This document shows, piece after piece, positions 1 through 12,500 of a stretch of DNA of 64,000 bases. This stretch comes from Ischnura elegans (taxonomy: Eukaryota > Arthropoda > Insecta > Odonata > Coenagrionidae), in the NCBI RefSeq assembly GCF_921293095.1, contig NW_025791658.1:3348001-3412000 (forward strand). Direction: 5' to 3'. The notes under the pieces are model-generated. The model was not told the origin of the DNA and made no database searches. It saw only the letters and a program-made list of their open reading frames with translations. The stretch's first letter is position 1. Each line of letters starts with the position of its first letter. The position numbers and the translations under genes are program-made.

Positions 1-24
1 TCTTAGGTTTTCCCAGCGTATCAG

Positions 25-190
25 TTGCAGAAAAGTTTCTCAGGTTTCCCAAAGTTGTAAACAGCGACTTGCTGATTGTCCTCAGCGGATCTTCGGAACA
101 TCCCCTGAGGATGATCAGCAAGTCGCTGGTCGAAACGTCGGGACACATGGACGACATCAACCGGCGGAAAACCAGAGAAACTTTTCAGCA
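25..190. repeat. Foldback element with a hammerhead-like motif
   Basis: The arms pair around position 95. GCAGAAAAGTTTCTC near the left end matches the complement of GAGAAACTTTTC near the right end, and GCGACTTGCTGATTGTCCTC matches the complement of GATGATCAGCAAGTCGC. The right arm carries the hammerhead-like motif. The layout is the same as in the larger elements at 17, 23.3 and 24.6 kb. The outer left boundary is uncertain because the window begins here. Confidence 0.55.
105..139 (+). ncRNA. Hammerhead ribozyme-like motif, shortened stem III
   Basis: CTGAGGA fits the CUGANGA core box. It is followed by a 7-bp stem II (GATCAGC with GCTGGTC, one G-U pair), then GAAAC and GTC. Stem III is only the self-complementary ACGU with no loop, so a lone molecule is unlikely to fold well. 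Stem I can form UCCC/GGGA. It could be a decayed ribozyme or one that works only as a dimer. Confidence 0.45.
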
Positions 191-199
191 CATTTAAAG

Positions 200-1080
200 T
201 TATTGTGGTACCGCACTGTTGCGTGAACTACTGAAACATTTCCTCCTTATGAGTGGCCTTCTAAATAAGGGTGCGTCGTACATGCCGTCAAGTACAGTTA
301 TAATGAGAAAACGATGCAAAGGACATATCGGACGGAACCGAAAGTAGTACTATGGGGTTTGGGGGCACGACATGCACCTATGTACTAACTTTGGTCGCAA
401 TCCGTGCAGCCGTATGTAAACATATAGCGGACAAACAAACAGAAATCCTCATATATACAGCTTGCGGCAACATAACTTCCTTTTTTCAAAACTTGATAAA
501 ACCCATTTAACCCCTTCCACTTCAATTAATTTTCTGTATACCGTGCTCCTACCCTCTATTTATATGTCTGTGGTTCTTTTTAAATGGAGTTGTAGCTAAT
601 GAAATAACATTTCGTAGTTTGTGATCAACCTGGAACAGTGAAATAAAAAGTGGTTATTAAATCATAATGTTCACCAACGAATCGTCTTCCCTTAAGGACC
701 TCGAGAACTAATCCATTGCTACTCGTATAAAATCATTTTATTCCTTCCAATGCGTAATATTTCATGAAATATTAGTTCTTAATGTATACTATGGATGTTT
801 TTAACACTGTTAATTTTTCAAAATATTTATTCGTTGCCCTAAATAGTCCTAAATTGTTAAAGTCTGATAACGAGATACACTCGTCATTGTGTCATCAGAA
901 GTTCATGACGAGATATACTCGTCATTTCAGCGCAAGGGGTTAATGAATCAGAAATTTTTCCTTAATTTTTGATAATGTCGGCACATATCTAAATTTCTCT
1001 TCAAAAAGTTTTGATTGATCAAATCAGGTACGGTATGTCCCCTATTCTCCACACATGGGTAAACCGATTTCTGGCATTCG
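200..1080. other. No gene seen
   Basis: AT-rich sequence with stops in all frames. The stretch around 865-940 has two copies of an ACGAGATA-ACTCGTCAT motif, resembling the ACGAGAAT-CTCG motif inside the TTAA-flanked MITE at 8660-8977. It may be a remnant of that family. Nothing else was recognised. Confidence 0.5.
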
Positions 1081-1120
1081 TCATGACTCTTGCCAGCAAA
1101 AAAAAGGCGTTATGCTGGCT

Positions 1121-1606
1121 GTTCGCGCAATCCGGCCCGAAGGACCAAAAATGACCCGACTTACAGAGAAGCGCACGCCAAAATTCCGCGTCCACACCCT
1201 CCCGGCTTTCGTTAAACACTGAATGACACCCATGCCATCTGCAAGGGCATGGATGATAGGGTCAGAGGGTTACTGACTAGCGCTGTGCGAGAGTCTCGTC
1301 TCGGCGGTCGAGAAGAGAATTTCATTGTCGGGACAAAACTCCCGTGCAAGGCGAGAATTTCCTATGAATACCGCAATCGGTAGATGATAGAGTTTACCCT
1401 TACGACTTTTATGGATTTATTCACGTAACAAAAATATTTTATTTAATGATTTACCCTCTGCATCCAATTTTTGGAAGAGTGTGCACGATGCTAATAGAGT
1501 TCCCGACGAGGGATTTGGTAAAAAAATTATTTCCTATCCTGGCCTCATTATTTAATATAAAATTTGAATCTTGTGTGGGGAGGGGGGGAAATACCCAACG
1601 CTGGCA
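1121..1606. repeat. Partial MITE, GTTCGCGCAATCCGG family
   Basis: It begins with the terminus GTTCGCGCAATCCGG and shares long blocks with the copy at 56343-56767, such as GCGCACGCC, CGCGTCCACAC and GTTAAACACTGA. It ends in the same GGGGAAATACCCAAC block but lacks the right terminal repeat. The middle (about 1360-1550) does not match the other copy, so it is rearranged or carries an insertion. Confidence 0.6.
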
Positions 1607-1841
1607 ATTTGTTTGTGGAAATTGGTGCTGAAAGCTAGTAGAGTCCTCGGATGGTTCACATAAACACGGGTTTCACAAAACCCCATAGATAAAAAGTCAC
1701 CAAGTTGAGAGGCCACTCCAAATCGATACAAAAAAATCGCTCAAAAATCATCCCTCAGAAAATGGGCGTTGACAGCAAACGCACACTACAACTGCTCCAA
1801 CGAATAATGGAAACTATACTCTGTAGGATCAAAACTTTATA

Positions 1842-2537
1842 CAGTTAAACCTCTTTACATCGTAATGGAGGGGAACAAAGTTTGGTCAATTTTTATCAAT
1901 GGAGGTTCACTATAGAGAGGTTTTAGTGATAGGCACCATTTTTTCATATCCTTTGGAAATGAAAGGTACTACCGTCTTTTAAACCATTATATTTATATGT
2001 TTAAACAAACATGCATGCATTAATGAACATGCATTTATTATTTAATGATAGCAGAAATTGAGCACTATCCCGTGATTTTTACCATGATTCGAGAGAAAAC
2101 AATGTGATCTTTCTTAATTCAACAGTCTCTTAAAACGATTAGAATAGTTGGCTATCTTTTTTCTTATTTACTGTTAGGTATGCTCTCATATGGAACAAAA
2201 TGGCCATAACTAATGGTTAACGTGAAAATTACAGCATATTAAAGGTGTATAAGATGAAAAAATAAGGGTGAAACATTTATAGCTGAAAATGTCATTCCAT
2301 GTTCTCAACTGCAGCTGCATTAATGGTCTCTAGTTGTCTCGGTACAATTTGCAGAGGTAGTTATGATGTCTTGGGGGTATCTCCTTTGTATGATAAGTGA
2401 AGGTTTAACGAGCTAAAGAGGTTCACTACATAAAGGTTTGCCTATAAATATAAATTTAAATCTGACGGGACCATAGTGGTGGTATGAAGTATGGAGGTTT
2501 ATGATGTAAAGAGGTCCACTACATAGAGGTTTTACTG
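1842..2537. mobile_element. Tigger/pogo-like MITE
   Basis: The ends CAGTTAAACCTCT and AGAGGTTTTACTG are imperfect inverted repeats flanked by TA on both sides, as in the pogo/Tigger group. The AGAGGTTCACTA type of motif recurs inside both ends. No transposase ORF remains. Confidence 0.7.
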
Positions 2538-2539
2538 TA

Positions 2540-5500
2540 CGTACATCTCTTAAACAACACCATAAATGCTCCGTTAAAATATCAACAGACTGAATGGTGT
2601 GCATATTAAAAAACCTTATAACTCACCTGGCTGAAAATAATAACCTTATAGCTTACGATTAGCTCACCCGGCAAACTTTGTACCGCCTAATAATCACTGA
2701 ACAGTTTAGTAACACCATTTATTAATGAGGAGCGTCTGTATTGCGATCTTAATCATTTTTAAGGTATAGTAATAAAATAATTAAAAAATCATTAAGAATA
2801 CAAAAATAAGTATAACAATGGCTTGTTAGAAAGATATTTCCTGCATTTAAACTTCACCGGGGACATAGGCCAAGTCATGCACATTGCGGATTTTTTCAAT
2901 GAATCTTCTAATTTTTATGTTTTGACGTAGGAAATTTAAGATGTGGCATTATATAGCGGTTAATAAAGTCAAAGGGGAACGTTCTCGGGGAAAGTTAATG
3001 CCATGCTAGACAGATACTTGAAAATACAATTTTCTACAGCAATCCAACCCATTATCACCATAACACAAGAAAAATCTACTCTCCAGCATAATCATTGAGA
3101 GGATAATTTTAAAAACAGATGGCAGTTCCGTATGCAATAAACCCCAGCAAAAAACAATATCTAAAAACATTTGATAGCAAGAGAGGAAGATTAGAAGAAT
3201 TCAGTTATAATGGAAGAATTTTCTTACTGTGGCCGACTATGGCATGACAATTGTCTTGAGACAATATCGTTGAGTTGTCATGATGAAGGGAAAGGGAATT
3301 TGTCAGGGGTTGCCGGGAACGGACGGGAAATAAGTAAAGATGGGACAAAAGTGGTGGTTGTGATAGCAACGGAAAACAAAGCAACATTAACATCACCAAA
3401 ACAATATGGAGAATAAAGATGCATAATTTAGGAGAAATGAATAATGGAGGAGGAAAGAGAAATTACAAAACCAAAGCCAATTACAGAGATAAAAAACATC
3501 GAAGAACAATGAATGAGAGGAACATAGAACGAGAAAAAAGAACACAGGCGGCAATATTTGATATCATTTTGAGGCATTTAGACACACAATAATGATTATT
3601 GCAATAAAAATATTGCAAAAATTTGATTTTTTTACAATTTTTTTTCATTCCATTCGAGAAAAATGACAGAGAGAGTACAAAAAAATGAGAGGAGTAATGA
3701 GAAAATTCCAGAAACGAGAAGACAGATTCATCAGAAAAGAGGTGAGAACAATTTTTCAGTCAGTTGAAATATATTAAACCACGTTTAGCAAAATTAGAAT
3801 TTGGTTTTTTATCGAAAGACACAATGAATTGTTAGCAAAAAATATTATTAATTTTTTAAATTATTGTTTCATTGTAAAACACCGGATAAGGAATTAAAAT
3901 AAAAATTAAATGCGATATAGGGCAGCAAAAAAAATGGACATCCACCACAAATTATTAGTAAGCATTAAAGAAAATGTCATTGAAGGCATTTTTTTTTCAA
4001 AACAGGTCATGGATGGATAGTTGACGGTTGTCATGACAACACCCAAAAAAAAAATCACAAAGTGAACAAAAAATTTGAGGGATTTGTTATATTTTTTTGG
4101 AGGGCAAAATAAAATTAGACCCCAGAAAATTACAATTTGATGAAATTGATACCATTTCATTAATTTCACATTCATAATGTTCATATGGGGAGAAGAAAAA
4201 TATTTTTCAGCGTTTTTGCGAGTAATCGCAGATAAACCCATTAAAAAAAAAATACCAAGAGTCAGGAAATATTCAATTGCATCAGTAAATCATGTAAAAA
4301 AAATGTCCATAAAGTTACAAAAAGATGACGTTTTGGGTCAGTTAATAGGAATCAGGTTATATGAAGTAATTATAAATATATATTAACACCATTATTATAT
4401 CAGATAGATCAGTAATTAGGTATCCATTACCAAAATTCATTTTTAGATCGATTTTGTTATCCATTATTAGATAAAATTATACGTCACACACAAAGCACAT
4501 GTAATTGACATAGTTGCAATGAAGTCAAAATGGAAATCATTTGAGTTTTCACCGATTAAAAAAATGTTTTCAAAGAAAAAAATCATGGCATGAAGTCATA
4601 TATTGCATCCATTGCATTACAATTGAATGATTGAATATGATTCAAATAACCAGAAGCAGTGGTAAAAATGATTTTGAAATAAATTATGCCGAGGAAACAA
4701 GAGACACATGAAGAGCACATTGTGGCAAAGCAGAGAAGAAAGTGGATCACAGTTCAATTAGGCACAATCAAGTTAAGTCGCCGATTCAAGGAAAAATATT
4801 CACATAGAGCAAAATGATAGCATTGGATCATGTATTGCAAAACATCACATTCGAAATGGAATTGAAAATATAAATACAGGAAGGATTGAATGATTTTACG
4901 GCAACATTGAAGTTTCAGGCAAGAGAAAAACCCGAAATCGAACCAGTAAGCATTTTTTTAAAAGCAAAAAAAATAAATATTATTCAAATGCAAAAGACGT
5001 TATTAATTGCGACGCGAACAAACCCAAATGATAAACATGATGGAATAAGAGTTTCGGCGATGAATTAGAAAATGCAGTCAGAGAGCAGAAAAACAGTTAA
5101 CGAGTTAACAATGAATATGTTTTCATCACAGCAAGGCATGTTTGATGTGACACATCATTTCAGCAAGGAATACATTTATAGCATTTTAAAATTGAATAGC
5201 AGCATTGCGACGCAATTTTGAGACCAACATTACATTTAAAAAAAGTAGTCACATCGAAGAGTAAATTCAATTCGAGTACGTAAGAGTATAGAGAAAGATG
5301 AAGATTAGACAGCGAATAAGCACAATCAGAAAAGCCAAAGAGGAAATTTCGATATGACACAAGATTCATCACAGACCAATGCAAATTATTTCGCAAGGAT
5401 CAACACCATAGAAACACATTCATTAGACAAAAATATTTTTAAGAAGAGGCCAAGTTAGAATACGTTTCACGGAGAATGAAATAATTATCAACAACCAGAG

Positions 5501-5640
5501 AGAGATGTCAGCAGGATTTTTTTTATACAATGTAGAGAGGAAGAGTTGGGAAATTAGTGCAAAGCATTGTTGTCGTGAGAATAGAAACGTGATTAGAGAA
5601 GATGATGGGATTAAAATGGGTTTAGAGTGGTATTGGGACA
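2540..5640. other. Purine-rich AT-rich stretch without a recognised gene
   Basis: From about 3.1 kb the + strand is rich in A and G, for example 3420-3540 and 4690-4760, with tracts such as GAGGAGGAAAGAGAAATTAC. ORFs are short and none resembles a known protein. No terminal repeats or known transposon ends were found. A decayed A-rich retroelement or a non-coding transcript are possible but unproven. Confidence 0.4.
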
Positions 5641-5654
5641 GGATTATGAGAGGC

Positions 5655-5780
5655 AATTTCATCAACCAGGCCAGCACACGACGTCAACGGCACCGACGTG
5701 GGAAGTTTTGTTCGGACGGTTGACAACGGACGTGCCCGCAACGACGGTAGGCCGGCCAGAGTGCATTGTGGGAAATAAAT
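5655..5780. other. CpG-rich patch
   Basis: A short block with many CG dinucleotides (ACGACGTCAACGGCACCGAC and onward) in otherwise CpG-poor sequence, followed by GTGCATTGTGGGAAAT. It could be a promoter fragment or the body of a GC-rich repeat. No adjoining coding exon was found. Confidence 0.2.
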
Positions 5781-6109
5781 GAGGGGGAGAGAGAGAGAAG
5801 ACAAGATGGCAATTTAGTTAACATTGCAAGAGCTACATTACTTTCATATTTCCTTTGGAACAGGTCTGCTGGCACAACTGGAGAACTTGAAGGGAAAAAC
5901 ATAATAGGTTATGAATGTTTAAGCCTCCATGACCTCTATATAATTAAATACACCAAGGATGAAGTTTGCCATGAAAAAATATTTGGCTTTACCAGTATAT
6001 AAACCAGGATATACCAATTGTCGCTCAGACCTGTAAGCCAATTACACCACATTTTCTCAGAGGTAGCTTTGGTATGAGTTTTACCAAACAAGGTGTTGAC
6101 ATCACAAGT

Positions 6110-6300
6110 CCTCACTGTGGCACACTCGTCGGAGGTCGTGCTTACTAAGCCACTGTCAGAGTCGGTGGCGAAGCCAACAGAGGGATCGGGGGGGTTCAGA
6201 CCTCCCACATCCCCCAAAATATAAAAATGCATTTATTTTCCTTCATAAAAGAAAACAAAATATTGAAAAATCAATAATTTACAATATATTTCTTTAACAA
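6110..6300. repeat. Dispersed repeat shared with 45870-45975
   Basis: The block with a G-run, TTCAGACC, CCCAAAATATAAAAA and TTTCCTTCATAAAA recurs at 45.9 kb. The function and ends are unknown. Confidence 0.5.
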
Positions 6301-6339
6301 TTGACGTTCATCCTGATTATCAGGGATAATGATGGGGAG

Positions 6340-6920
6340 GGACGGCACGAATAATTCGAAAAAACAGATAACCCAAACTTTCACTTCAATGTCTTATGAT
6401 GGTCATAATTTACGTAAAACAAACAATATATTATTATTGTTATTATTTTTGCAGTTATTCTGTTATTTAAGAGTGCTTCCGGGACTCAATGACAGCTTTC
6501 TTCGCCAGTTCGTGATCTTTTTAGCGGCAATAACATGGATGTACTTGTATTATTAATGTTCCATGTAAGGACTGGTTTCAAAAACCACACATCCGTGGCA
6601 GTGTGATCATGGATACAGAAAAGTGGTTTGCACGAATGCTTCAAAACCACCGCTCGACTTTGGAAACTACGCTGTCAGGCACCACGCCGCGTAGTCGCGT
6701 CTCGCACTAGTTGCCCAGTTGCAACTGCTGCGGGACGTGTATCCATGATCAAGGAACTCAGTCGTGCACACCAAGGCTTGTAAAACATGAACACGGTGCT
6801 CCCATGAATGCAGCTAGCACGCTATCGCTTCCGTTTTACGAAGGGGATTCTGACGGAAATGATAAGTGCCGTGTATCCTAGCATTAATGCAGTGATTACA
6901 ATGATTTTGCGTCCGATTAA
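6340..6920. repeat. Pogo-like repeat copy, interrupted
   Basis: Shares GATCTTTTTAGCG, AATGCAGCTAGCAC, CCGTTTTACGAAGGGGATTC and TGTATCCTA with the copy at 12930-13400. About 200 bp (6570-6780) absent from the other copy lies in the middle and is probably a separate insertion. Confidence 0.5.
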
Positions 6921-8060
6921 TATTCTATATATAAAATTCTTATGATGTAGAAGATAACTTATATCTCCCATTTCAGTAACGTAGCCATTGGTAATAATTA
7001 TAAATATTAAAGTATATATGTATTAAAATATGCAACAATCAAAGATTAAAGGCTTCACAAGGCAACAAATCAACACAACATGGAGACATAGAACAATGGT
7101 ATTATAGTCAGCTCTGCATGGAAACACACGGCACACATAAAATGCAACAAACAGCACTCACACTTAAAAACTCCACCAGAAGAAGAGAAAACACTGACAC
7201 AGGAACACAAATGTATTAAAAAAAGTACGATGAAGATAAGGGACAATTGGAGGGTAATGCTAATGGTTGGATGAAAACAGTGATTACAGAACATTGAAGA
7301 TGGTTGAAATCATTGCTAATTGTTATCTCTTCACTTCATGTCTGCGGGTGAGCTTTTGTGAGATCCCGGACACTCTCGGATGGCTTCGGTGATAGGGGAG
7401 GGGTACTAACAAGAGAGAGAGGAGGAGCGAACTCAGCGTTGCCAAATTTACATAGCCGCCCTACTTTGTCACTGAAAACGTGAGTCATGGGTGGTCACAG
7501 GTATTTTGGTCCCGACGTCGAGACAATATACCTACTCATTTGGAAGACATTGGGGATAATCCTTTCACAGAAGCACATGACATTGTCAGCTACCGCGCTA
7601 AATGAGGCACCGTTTGGTGAAAAGGAATGCTTAAAAAAACATACAAGTAGAACGCGTGAGGTTTGGCAACACTGCTCCACGAACAGATTCACGATGTTCA
7701 CTCGATGGAGGTCTGAGAGTGACTCACTGAGGCCACCCCTGCTGTTTGGTGATTGGCAAAGGCAAAGTCACATTTCCCTAACTTTCCCTTCCCCTCATCT
7801 CCACTTGCTTTGGCCACACCAGCTCACCCGCTAAGATAAAATGAACAGAGTATAATAACAATCATTTTATTTCATCTAATGAGACCTATCAAGTACACGG
7901 AGGCCAAAAATGAATAAGTGTGAGTATTTTTTTCCGATTTTGGTATCTCACCGACTATGCTGATGGTCGCGGGTTCAAATCTCGTCAATTTCATGTCGTA
8001 AATTCTATCATGGCCTTTAATTACAATTTATACATCTTCAACGGAACCACTACTAGTTTA
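6920..8060. other. No gene seen; possible foldback at 7340-7835
   Basis: No convincing coding signal. GCGGGTGAGCTTTTGTG near 7347 and CACACCAGCTCACCCGC near 7815 are inverted relatives and may be the ends of a ~490-bp non-autonomous element. Around 7940-7990 there is a tRNA box-B-like GGGTTCAAATC, too weak to call a SINE. Confidence 0.3.
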
Positions 8061-8065
8061 GGGAT

Positions 8066-8659
8066 GTGTTCACCATTCCGAAGGCCATAAAAAATACGGC
8101 ATTGAAAAAGGCGGAGCAAGTTTCGTGGTCTCCCCTTGTGAGAAACATGTCGGCTGCAGACATTCACCGTCAGCTTTGTAAAGTTTATGCTGCTAATGCA
8201 ATGAGCGAAGGTAAAGTGTGGAAATGGGTGGGAGAATACAAAGATGGCCACGAAAATGTTCACGATGGCGATGATGATCCCTCAGGACGGCCATCTTTGA
8301 TCACAAAAGTTGTTGCGCCACAAAATCATGGTGACTGTGTTCTGGGACAGGCGCGTCGTTTTGCTAGTGGACTTTATGACACGAGGAATGACGATCAACT
8401 CAGAAGCCCACTGTGCAACCCTGGCCAGGCTCCGATGTGCCATTCAGAGCAAAAGACGTGGTATCTCGCGTGAACTCCTGGTTGTCAAGGCAGGCGGCAA
8501 ACTTCTTTAAAGAGTGGTTTCAAAACTTAGTTTTAACGGTGCCTAAACAAACACGGGAACTACGCGGAAATATAAAGAAAAGTATGAAAATTCTAAAAAT
8601 AAAAGAATTTTGAAAAAAAATAATTTTGGTTTATTTTATATAAAAAAAACGGACCTTAC
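8066..8659 (+). pseudogene. Deleted mariner-family transposase
   Basis: Three pieces of a mariner transposase lie in order in different frames. Positions 8150-8300 encode an N-terminal helix-turn-helix region (MSAADIHRQLCKVY, then SGRPSL). Positions 8320-8460 encode the catalytic strand with MVTVFWDRR and the following LARLRCAIQSKRRG. Positions 8456-8560 encode the C-terminal NSWLSRQAANFFKEW. The stretches between them are deleted, including the segments carrying the last acidic residues, so it is inactive. The right end is near 8659 next to the TTAA of the following MITE. The left terminal repeat was not found. Confidence 0.85.
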
Positions 8660-8977
8660 TTAACACGTTGCGTACCGGGGTATTGAAATTCCTAGGAATT
8701 CTGGGTGGATGTGTTGAGATTGGAAATATGTGCCTATTAGGGCGTAATGCCTTTGGTTTAAACATGGTTAAAAAGCTAATGTTTAGAATATAACTTTACC
8801 CAATCAAACGTTATGATGCATCAATTCATTATGAATAACGAACAACAACTGAACGTATTGTACGCTTTAAAATTGTTTAGGTTGACGCGCCTAAATGACG
8901 AGAATCTTCGTCATCCGTCCGGAACGTTCGGGAAAAAAAATGACGAGAATTCTCGCCATCTGTACGCAACGTGTTAA
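8660..8977. mobile_element. piggyBac-like MITE with TTAA flanks
   Basis: The termini CACGTTGCGTAC and GTACGCAACGTG are perfect inverted repeats, each bordered by TTAA (8660-8663 and 8974-8977), the usual piggyBac target. The interior has repeats of ACGAGAATTCTCG type and no ORF. Its left TTAA abuts the right end of the mariner relic. Confidence 0.8.
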
Positions 8978-9560
8978 AAAACAACCCTCGCACTATTAGC
9001 TAAAAAAATACAAGCAAACATCATTTGCAGTTAGACCTAAGACACAATCCTGAGAGAAAAAAATCAAAAGGTTAATTCAACACTCCAAACTTTCAAACAA
9101 AGAAAACCAATTCTTTTCCACTGCACACTGCGGTACGTACTCAAACGATAGGGTCGAATCATGAAATGAATTTCACCACTCACTTTTCCCCTGAAATTAA
9201 AAACCATCCTTCATTTAGATGAAACGTGCCGTTTTAAGCAATACAGAAAAACTCTTAAGTATAAAAAAAACCTGGGAATAAAAATAAGCAGTCAATATTG
9301 GTTTCATAGACAGACTTGTTTAGCAATTGTTTACAAAGCACTTCAATTGATGGACACATCAATAAATAAAAAAATTCACTTGCAGTAAACTACAAATACT
9401 TAATATATCAATTAAAATTATACAAAACAAAATCCTAGGGGTGATTTTATGAACTTTTCAGTGTTCGTGACCTCTTCGGACACAAGGTACACACACAAGA
9501 ACCTACATGATAATTAATATTATTATAATCCTTCAATTGTGAATTATTCTCTCCGCGCTG
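8978..9560. other. No gene seen
   Basis: AT-rich sequence with no recognisable coding or repeat structure. Confidence 0.5.
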
Positions 9561-9570
9561 CACTCCCTTG

Positions 9571-9871
9571 CAGTGGCGCAGCGAGGGGGGGGTTTTGGGG
9601 GATAAAACCCCCCCCAGAGCTCAGAGAAATTTTTAAGTTTAATCCGTTTTACATATTTGGATCAGTATTACTCATAGAATAGAGATAGAATTTATCAAAT
9701 ACCCCTCAGAAAGCCGTAAAACTCGCCATTTTGAACCATTATTCTTAGAATTTTTCTGGAGGAGGGCCCCCGCAACTCCTGCTTACCCTGGTAGGTATGC
9801 AATACCCCCACACCCATATGTATTAGTTACCCTAAAACCCCCCCTAGCCTTAATTCCTAGCTGCGCCCCTG
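9571..9871. mobile_element. hAT-like MITE, family C, with exact 8-bp target duplication
   Basis: Ends CAGTGGCGCAGCGAGG and AGCTGCGCCCCTG are imperfect inverted repeats. CTCCCTTG occurs directly on both sides (9563-9570 and 9872-9879), an 8-bp duplication typical of hAT elements. Related copies lie at 22512-22824, 35275-35456 (partial) and 56979-57641. Confidence 0.88.
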
Positions 9872-10007
9872 CTCCCTTGTACCTTGCAGTACACGATTCT
9901 GCCACTACATGTCACATGTGTTTTGTTTTTGATTCGTAAAACAAGATGGACGATGCAACGGCAAGCAAGATGAGTGCGCTTCGTCAACTGTTATGCATTC
10001 AGTTCAC

Positions 10008-10300
10008 GGGCATGCCCAGGATCTAAACTAGAGGGGTCCAAGCCGTGGTCGTTCAAGTTGTGCCACAAAAAAGGTTAAGGAAACCAAAATTTCACGAAAA
10101 TTATAACAGCGCTTCATCTGCTTTTATAATTATTTGCTCGGAAAAATATATTTATATTCGAATTACATGCTTTATAGTAATATAACTTTTCTTGGATTTC
10201 AGGAAAAATTTGTTCAAAACTTTCGTTTTAAACTAAATTTACTTTTGCTTCAAGGGGTGGGGGATCAGCTGCCCCGTGCTGCCCCCCCTGGGTACGCCTA
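10008..10300. mobile_element. hAT-like MITE with GGGC-TACCCAGG ends
   Basis: The left end GGGCATGCCCAGGATC and right end CCCTGGGTACGCC are inverted relatives of the ends of the larger element at 21115-22014. The interior (GAAAAATTTGTTCAAAAC, TTTCGTTTTAAAC) also recurs near 52.7 kb. No coding potential. Confidence 0.65.
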
Positions 10301-10483
10301 TTACGCACATTATATAAATTGAAAATAATGGATGATAAAAAAATGTTTTCTTAGAGAGAATAATTTCTTTGTATTATCGTACTGCATTAAAATATTGCCA
10401 TCTATAGATGACGGCAAAAAAATATTCAATAATATCAATATGTTTTTGCATTGCGACTTATTTCAATCATTTTTGACAAAATG

Positions 10484-10950
10484 TAAAGCCTGAATCACAC
10501 GATCATTTTTTTTCGTCGCGACAGTAATCACTATAGCAATCACTTTTCCCGTCGCGAACAGCGATCGCTCCAGTGATCATTTTTCTGAATCACATGGTCA
10601 CTCCCGCTGTCGCTTTTCGCACCACTTCCTATATCACAGCTCGTTGTCATAGCACCCGCATCACGAAAATATATACAGCGTGTTTGTTTACCTATGTCGT
10701 TCCCACAATTGTCAAACCTTGTGCTGCAATCACACCATACGGTCATGCGTTCCGATTGGCTGATATGGGGTTTTAGGAATGGTTTTAGTGACGGAAAAAG
10801 CGACCGGACGAGTGATGAAAAATAGCGATGGGAGTCCTTAATATTTGAGTAATCGCGAAAAACAATTGCCGGCGAGGATCATTTTGCCTAGAGATCGCGA
10901 TAGTGATCACTTTCGCGACGAAAAAAAATGAACGTGTGATTCAGGCTTAA
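10484..10950. mobile_element. MITE with AGCCTGAATCACAC ends (family T)
   Basis: Long imperfect terminal inverted repeats: AAAGCCTGAATCACACGATC on the left and the matching GTGTGATTCAGGCTT on the right. GTCGCGAC and AGTGATCAC motifs run inward from both ends. An interior block (ATTGTCAAAC, CGATTGGCTG) is shared with a second copy at 32193-34198. Confidence 0.8.
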
Positions 10951-11341
10951 AACTTTCCGCATGACGGAAAAAAAAATTCGGATCACAGCAAAGTTGAAAT
11001 TTTACCTTAGGGCTGAAGGTATTAGTGGTAATATTGGTAAGTATGATATCCTTTGAGGTATGTTTTCCCGTAAATCGAGTAAAGAGGTGTGCCTACCTGG
11101 CAGGATGCCCAAACACACAAGTTTTAACCCTTTCGAGACGGCGGAGTTTTCGTCTTACAAGGAGAGGTCGCCAAAGTGATGTCCAGGATCTGGATGTGGA
11201 TGTTATTTTCTTAAACTATATAGGTAAGGTAGAAAAAGTGTCACGGCTTTCTTCCACATAGGCCCGGGTTCGAGAGATATGCGCATGTAAATATTTCGCG
11301 CAGCATCAGGTCCCTTGAGTAAGCGCTTCCTTCAAACTACG

Positions 11342-11428
11342 GCCGTGGCGGTGCGGTCTAGGGCGTTAGTTCTGTGAGCTTTAATATGAAAGGAAGTTGG
11401 TGTCCCGGGTTCGAGACCTAGCGCCGGC
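11342..11428 (+). other. tRNA-like sequence in left arm
   Basis: GCCGTGGCGGTGCGGTCTA resembles a box A region, and GGGTTCGAGACC lies about 60 bp downstream as a box B. The 5' GCCG and 3' CGGC can pair as part of an acceptor stem. The anticodon arm is not convincing, so this is more likely a tRNA-derived SINE head or pseudogene than a functional tRNA. Confidence 0.4.
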
Positions 11429-12410
11429 AATATTTTTTCTCTCTTCCAATTTTTGAAATCACTGTTACATTTTACCCTAATTCGTTTTAATTAGTTACTT
11501 CGCGGTTTTTTAATTATAATATCAATTTATGGATTTTAAACGAAACTCCGAATTGTGCCTTACCACGCGAATTGGAGGACGTATATAAATACTTACACGT
11601 GAATTTCCGTGTAATGTGCTCATCATGTGCACCGATGCACACCTCTGCCTCGCATCAATTAACCGATTGTACATCCATTCGTGAATCGTACCCCGGTTTT
11701 TGACGCGTGTGCCTCCACTTTCAATGCCTTTTTTACATTCCTGAAGCACCAGTATTTTCCAGCTTAAACGTTTTTTATTCAAAATTTCATTTCCACCAGG
11801 CATTCCCTCCATTAGATTTCTAACCGCCCACGCACTGTCTTCCCAACGAATCTCGATCTTTACAACAAAATGTCCTTCAACTCACCATACGTCCCTTATG
11901 ACCTGCCTTCTAGCGTCCTTCAAAGACATTCCGTCCCAACAACCCTGCGTCCACAACTGACCCTCGATAATCCCTGAATGAGGCGCCGAGGCCCAATTGT
12001 GTGAAAGCGGGTGCGAAAGGTAAACAAAGAAGGCCTCGAAAACGGCTTGGGTAGGCTGCTGGAGAGCAGGATCATTGTGCTGGATGGGTGGAAGAGGAAA
12101 CTAGCTAGGGTCAGTAACTGAATGTGAGGATAGGCAATGGTGTTTATTTGTTGATAAGAAAGACTTGAGATTACGAATATACGAAGAGGCTATGGGAGCA
12201 ATGGCTAGGGCGAGGATGATTAAATTCCCCGGAAATTTACGCGTAAGTATTTATATACGTCCTCTTATTCGCGTAGTAAGGCACAATTCGGAGTTTCGTT
12301 TAAAATCCATAAATTGATGTTATATTTAAAAAACCGCAAAGTAACTAATTAAAACGAATTAGGGTAAAATGTAACAGTGATTTCAAAAATTGGAAGAGAG
12401 AAAAAATATT

Positions 12411-12500
12411 GCCGGCGCTGGGTCTCGAACCCGGGTCACCAACTTACTTATATACTAAAGCTCACAGGACTAGCACCCTAGACCGCACCGCCACGGCCGT
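12411..12500 (-). other. tRNA-like sequence in right arm
   Basis: The mirror copy of the tRNA-like block at 11342-11428, with a few substitutions. It has box-A-like GTGGCGGTGCGG and box-B-like GGTTCGAGACCC on the minus strand. Confidence 0.4.

Noticed and set aside
7940..7995. tRNA gene near a GGGTTCAAATC box
   Set aside because: No acceptor or D-arm pairing; only a box-B-like match.
11342..12500. CRISPR or att-site reading of the large inverted repeat
   Set aside because: Eukaryotic context, two long arms only, no spacer array and no integrase.
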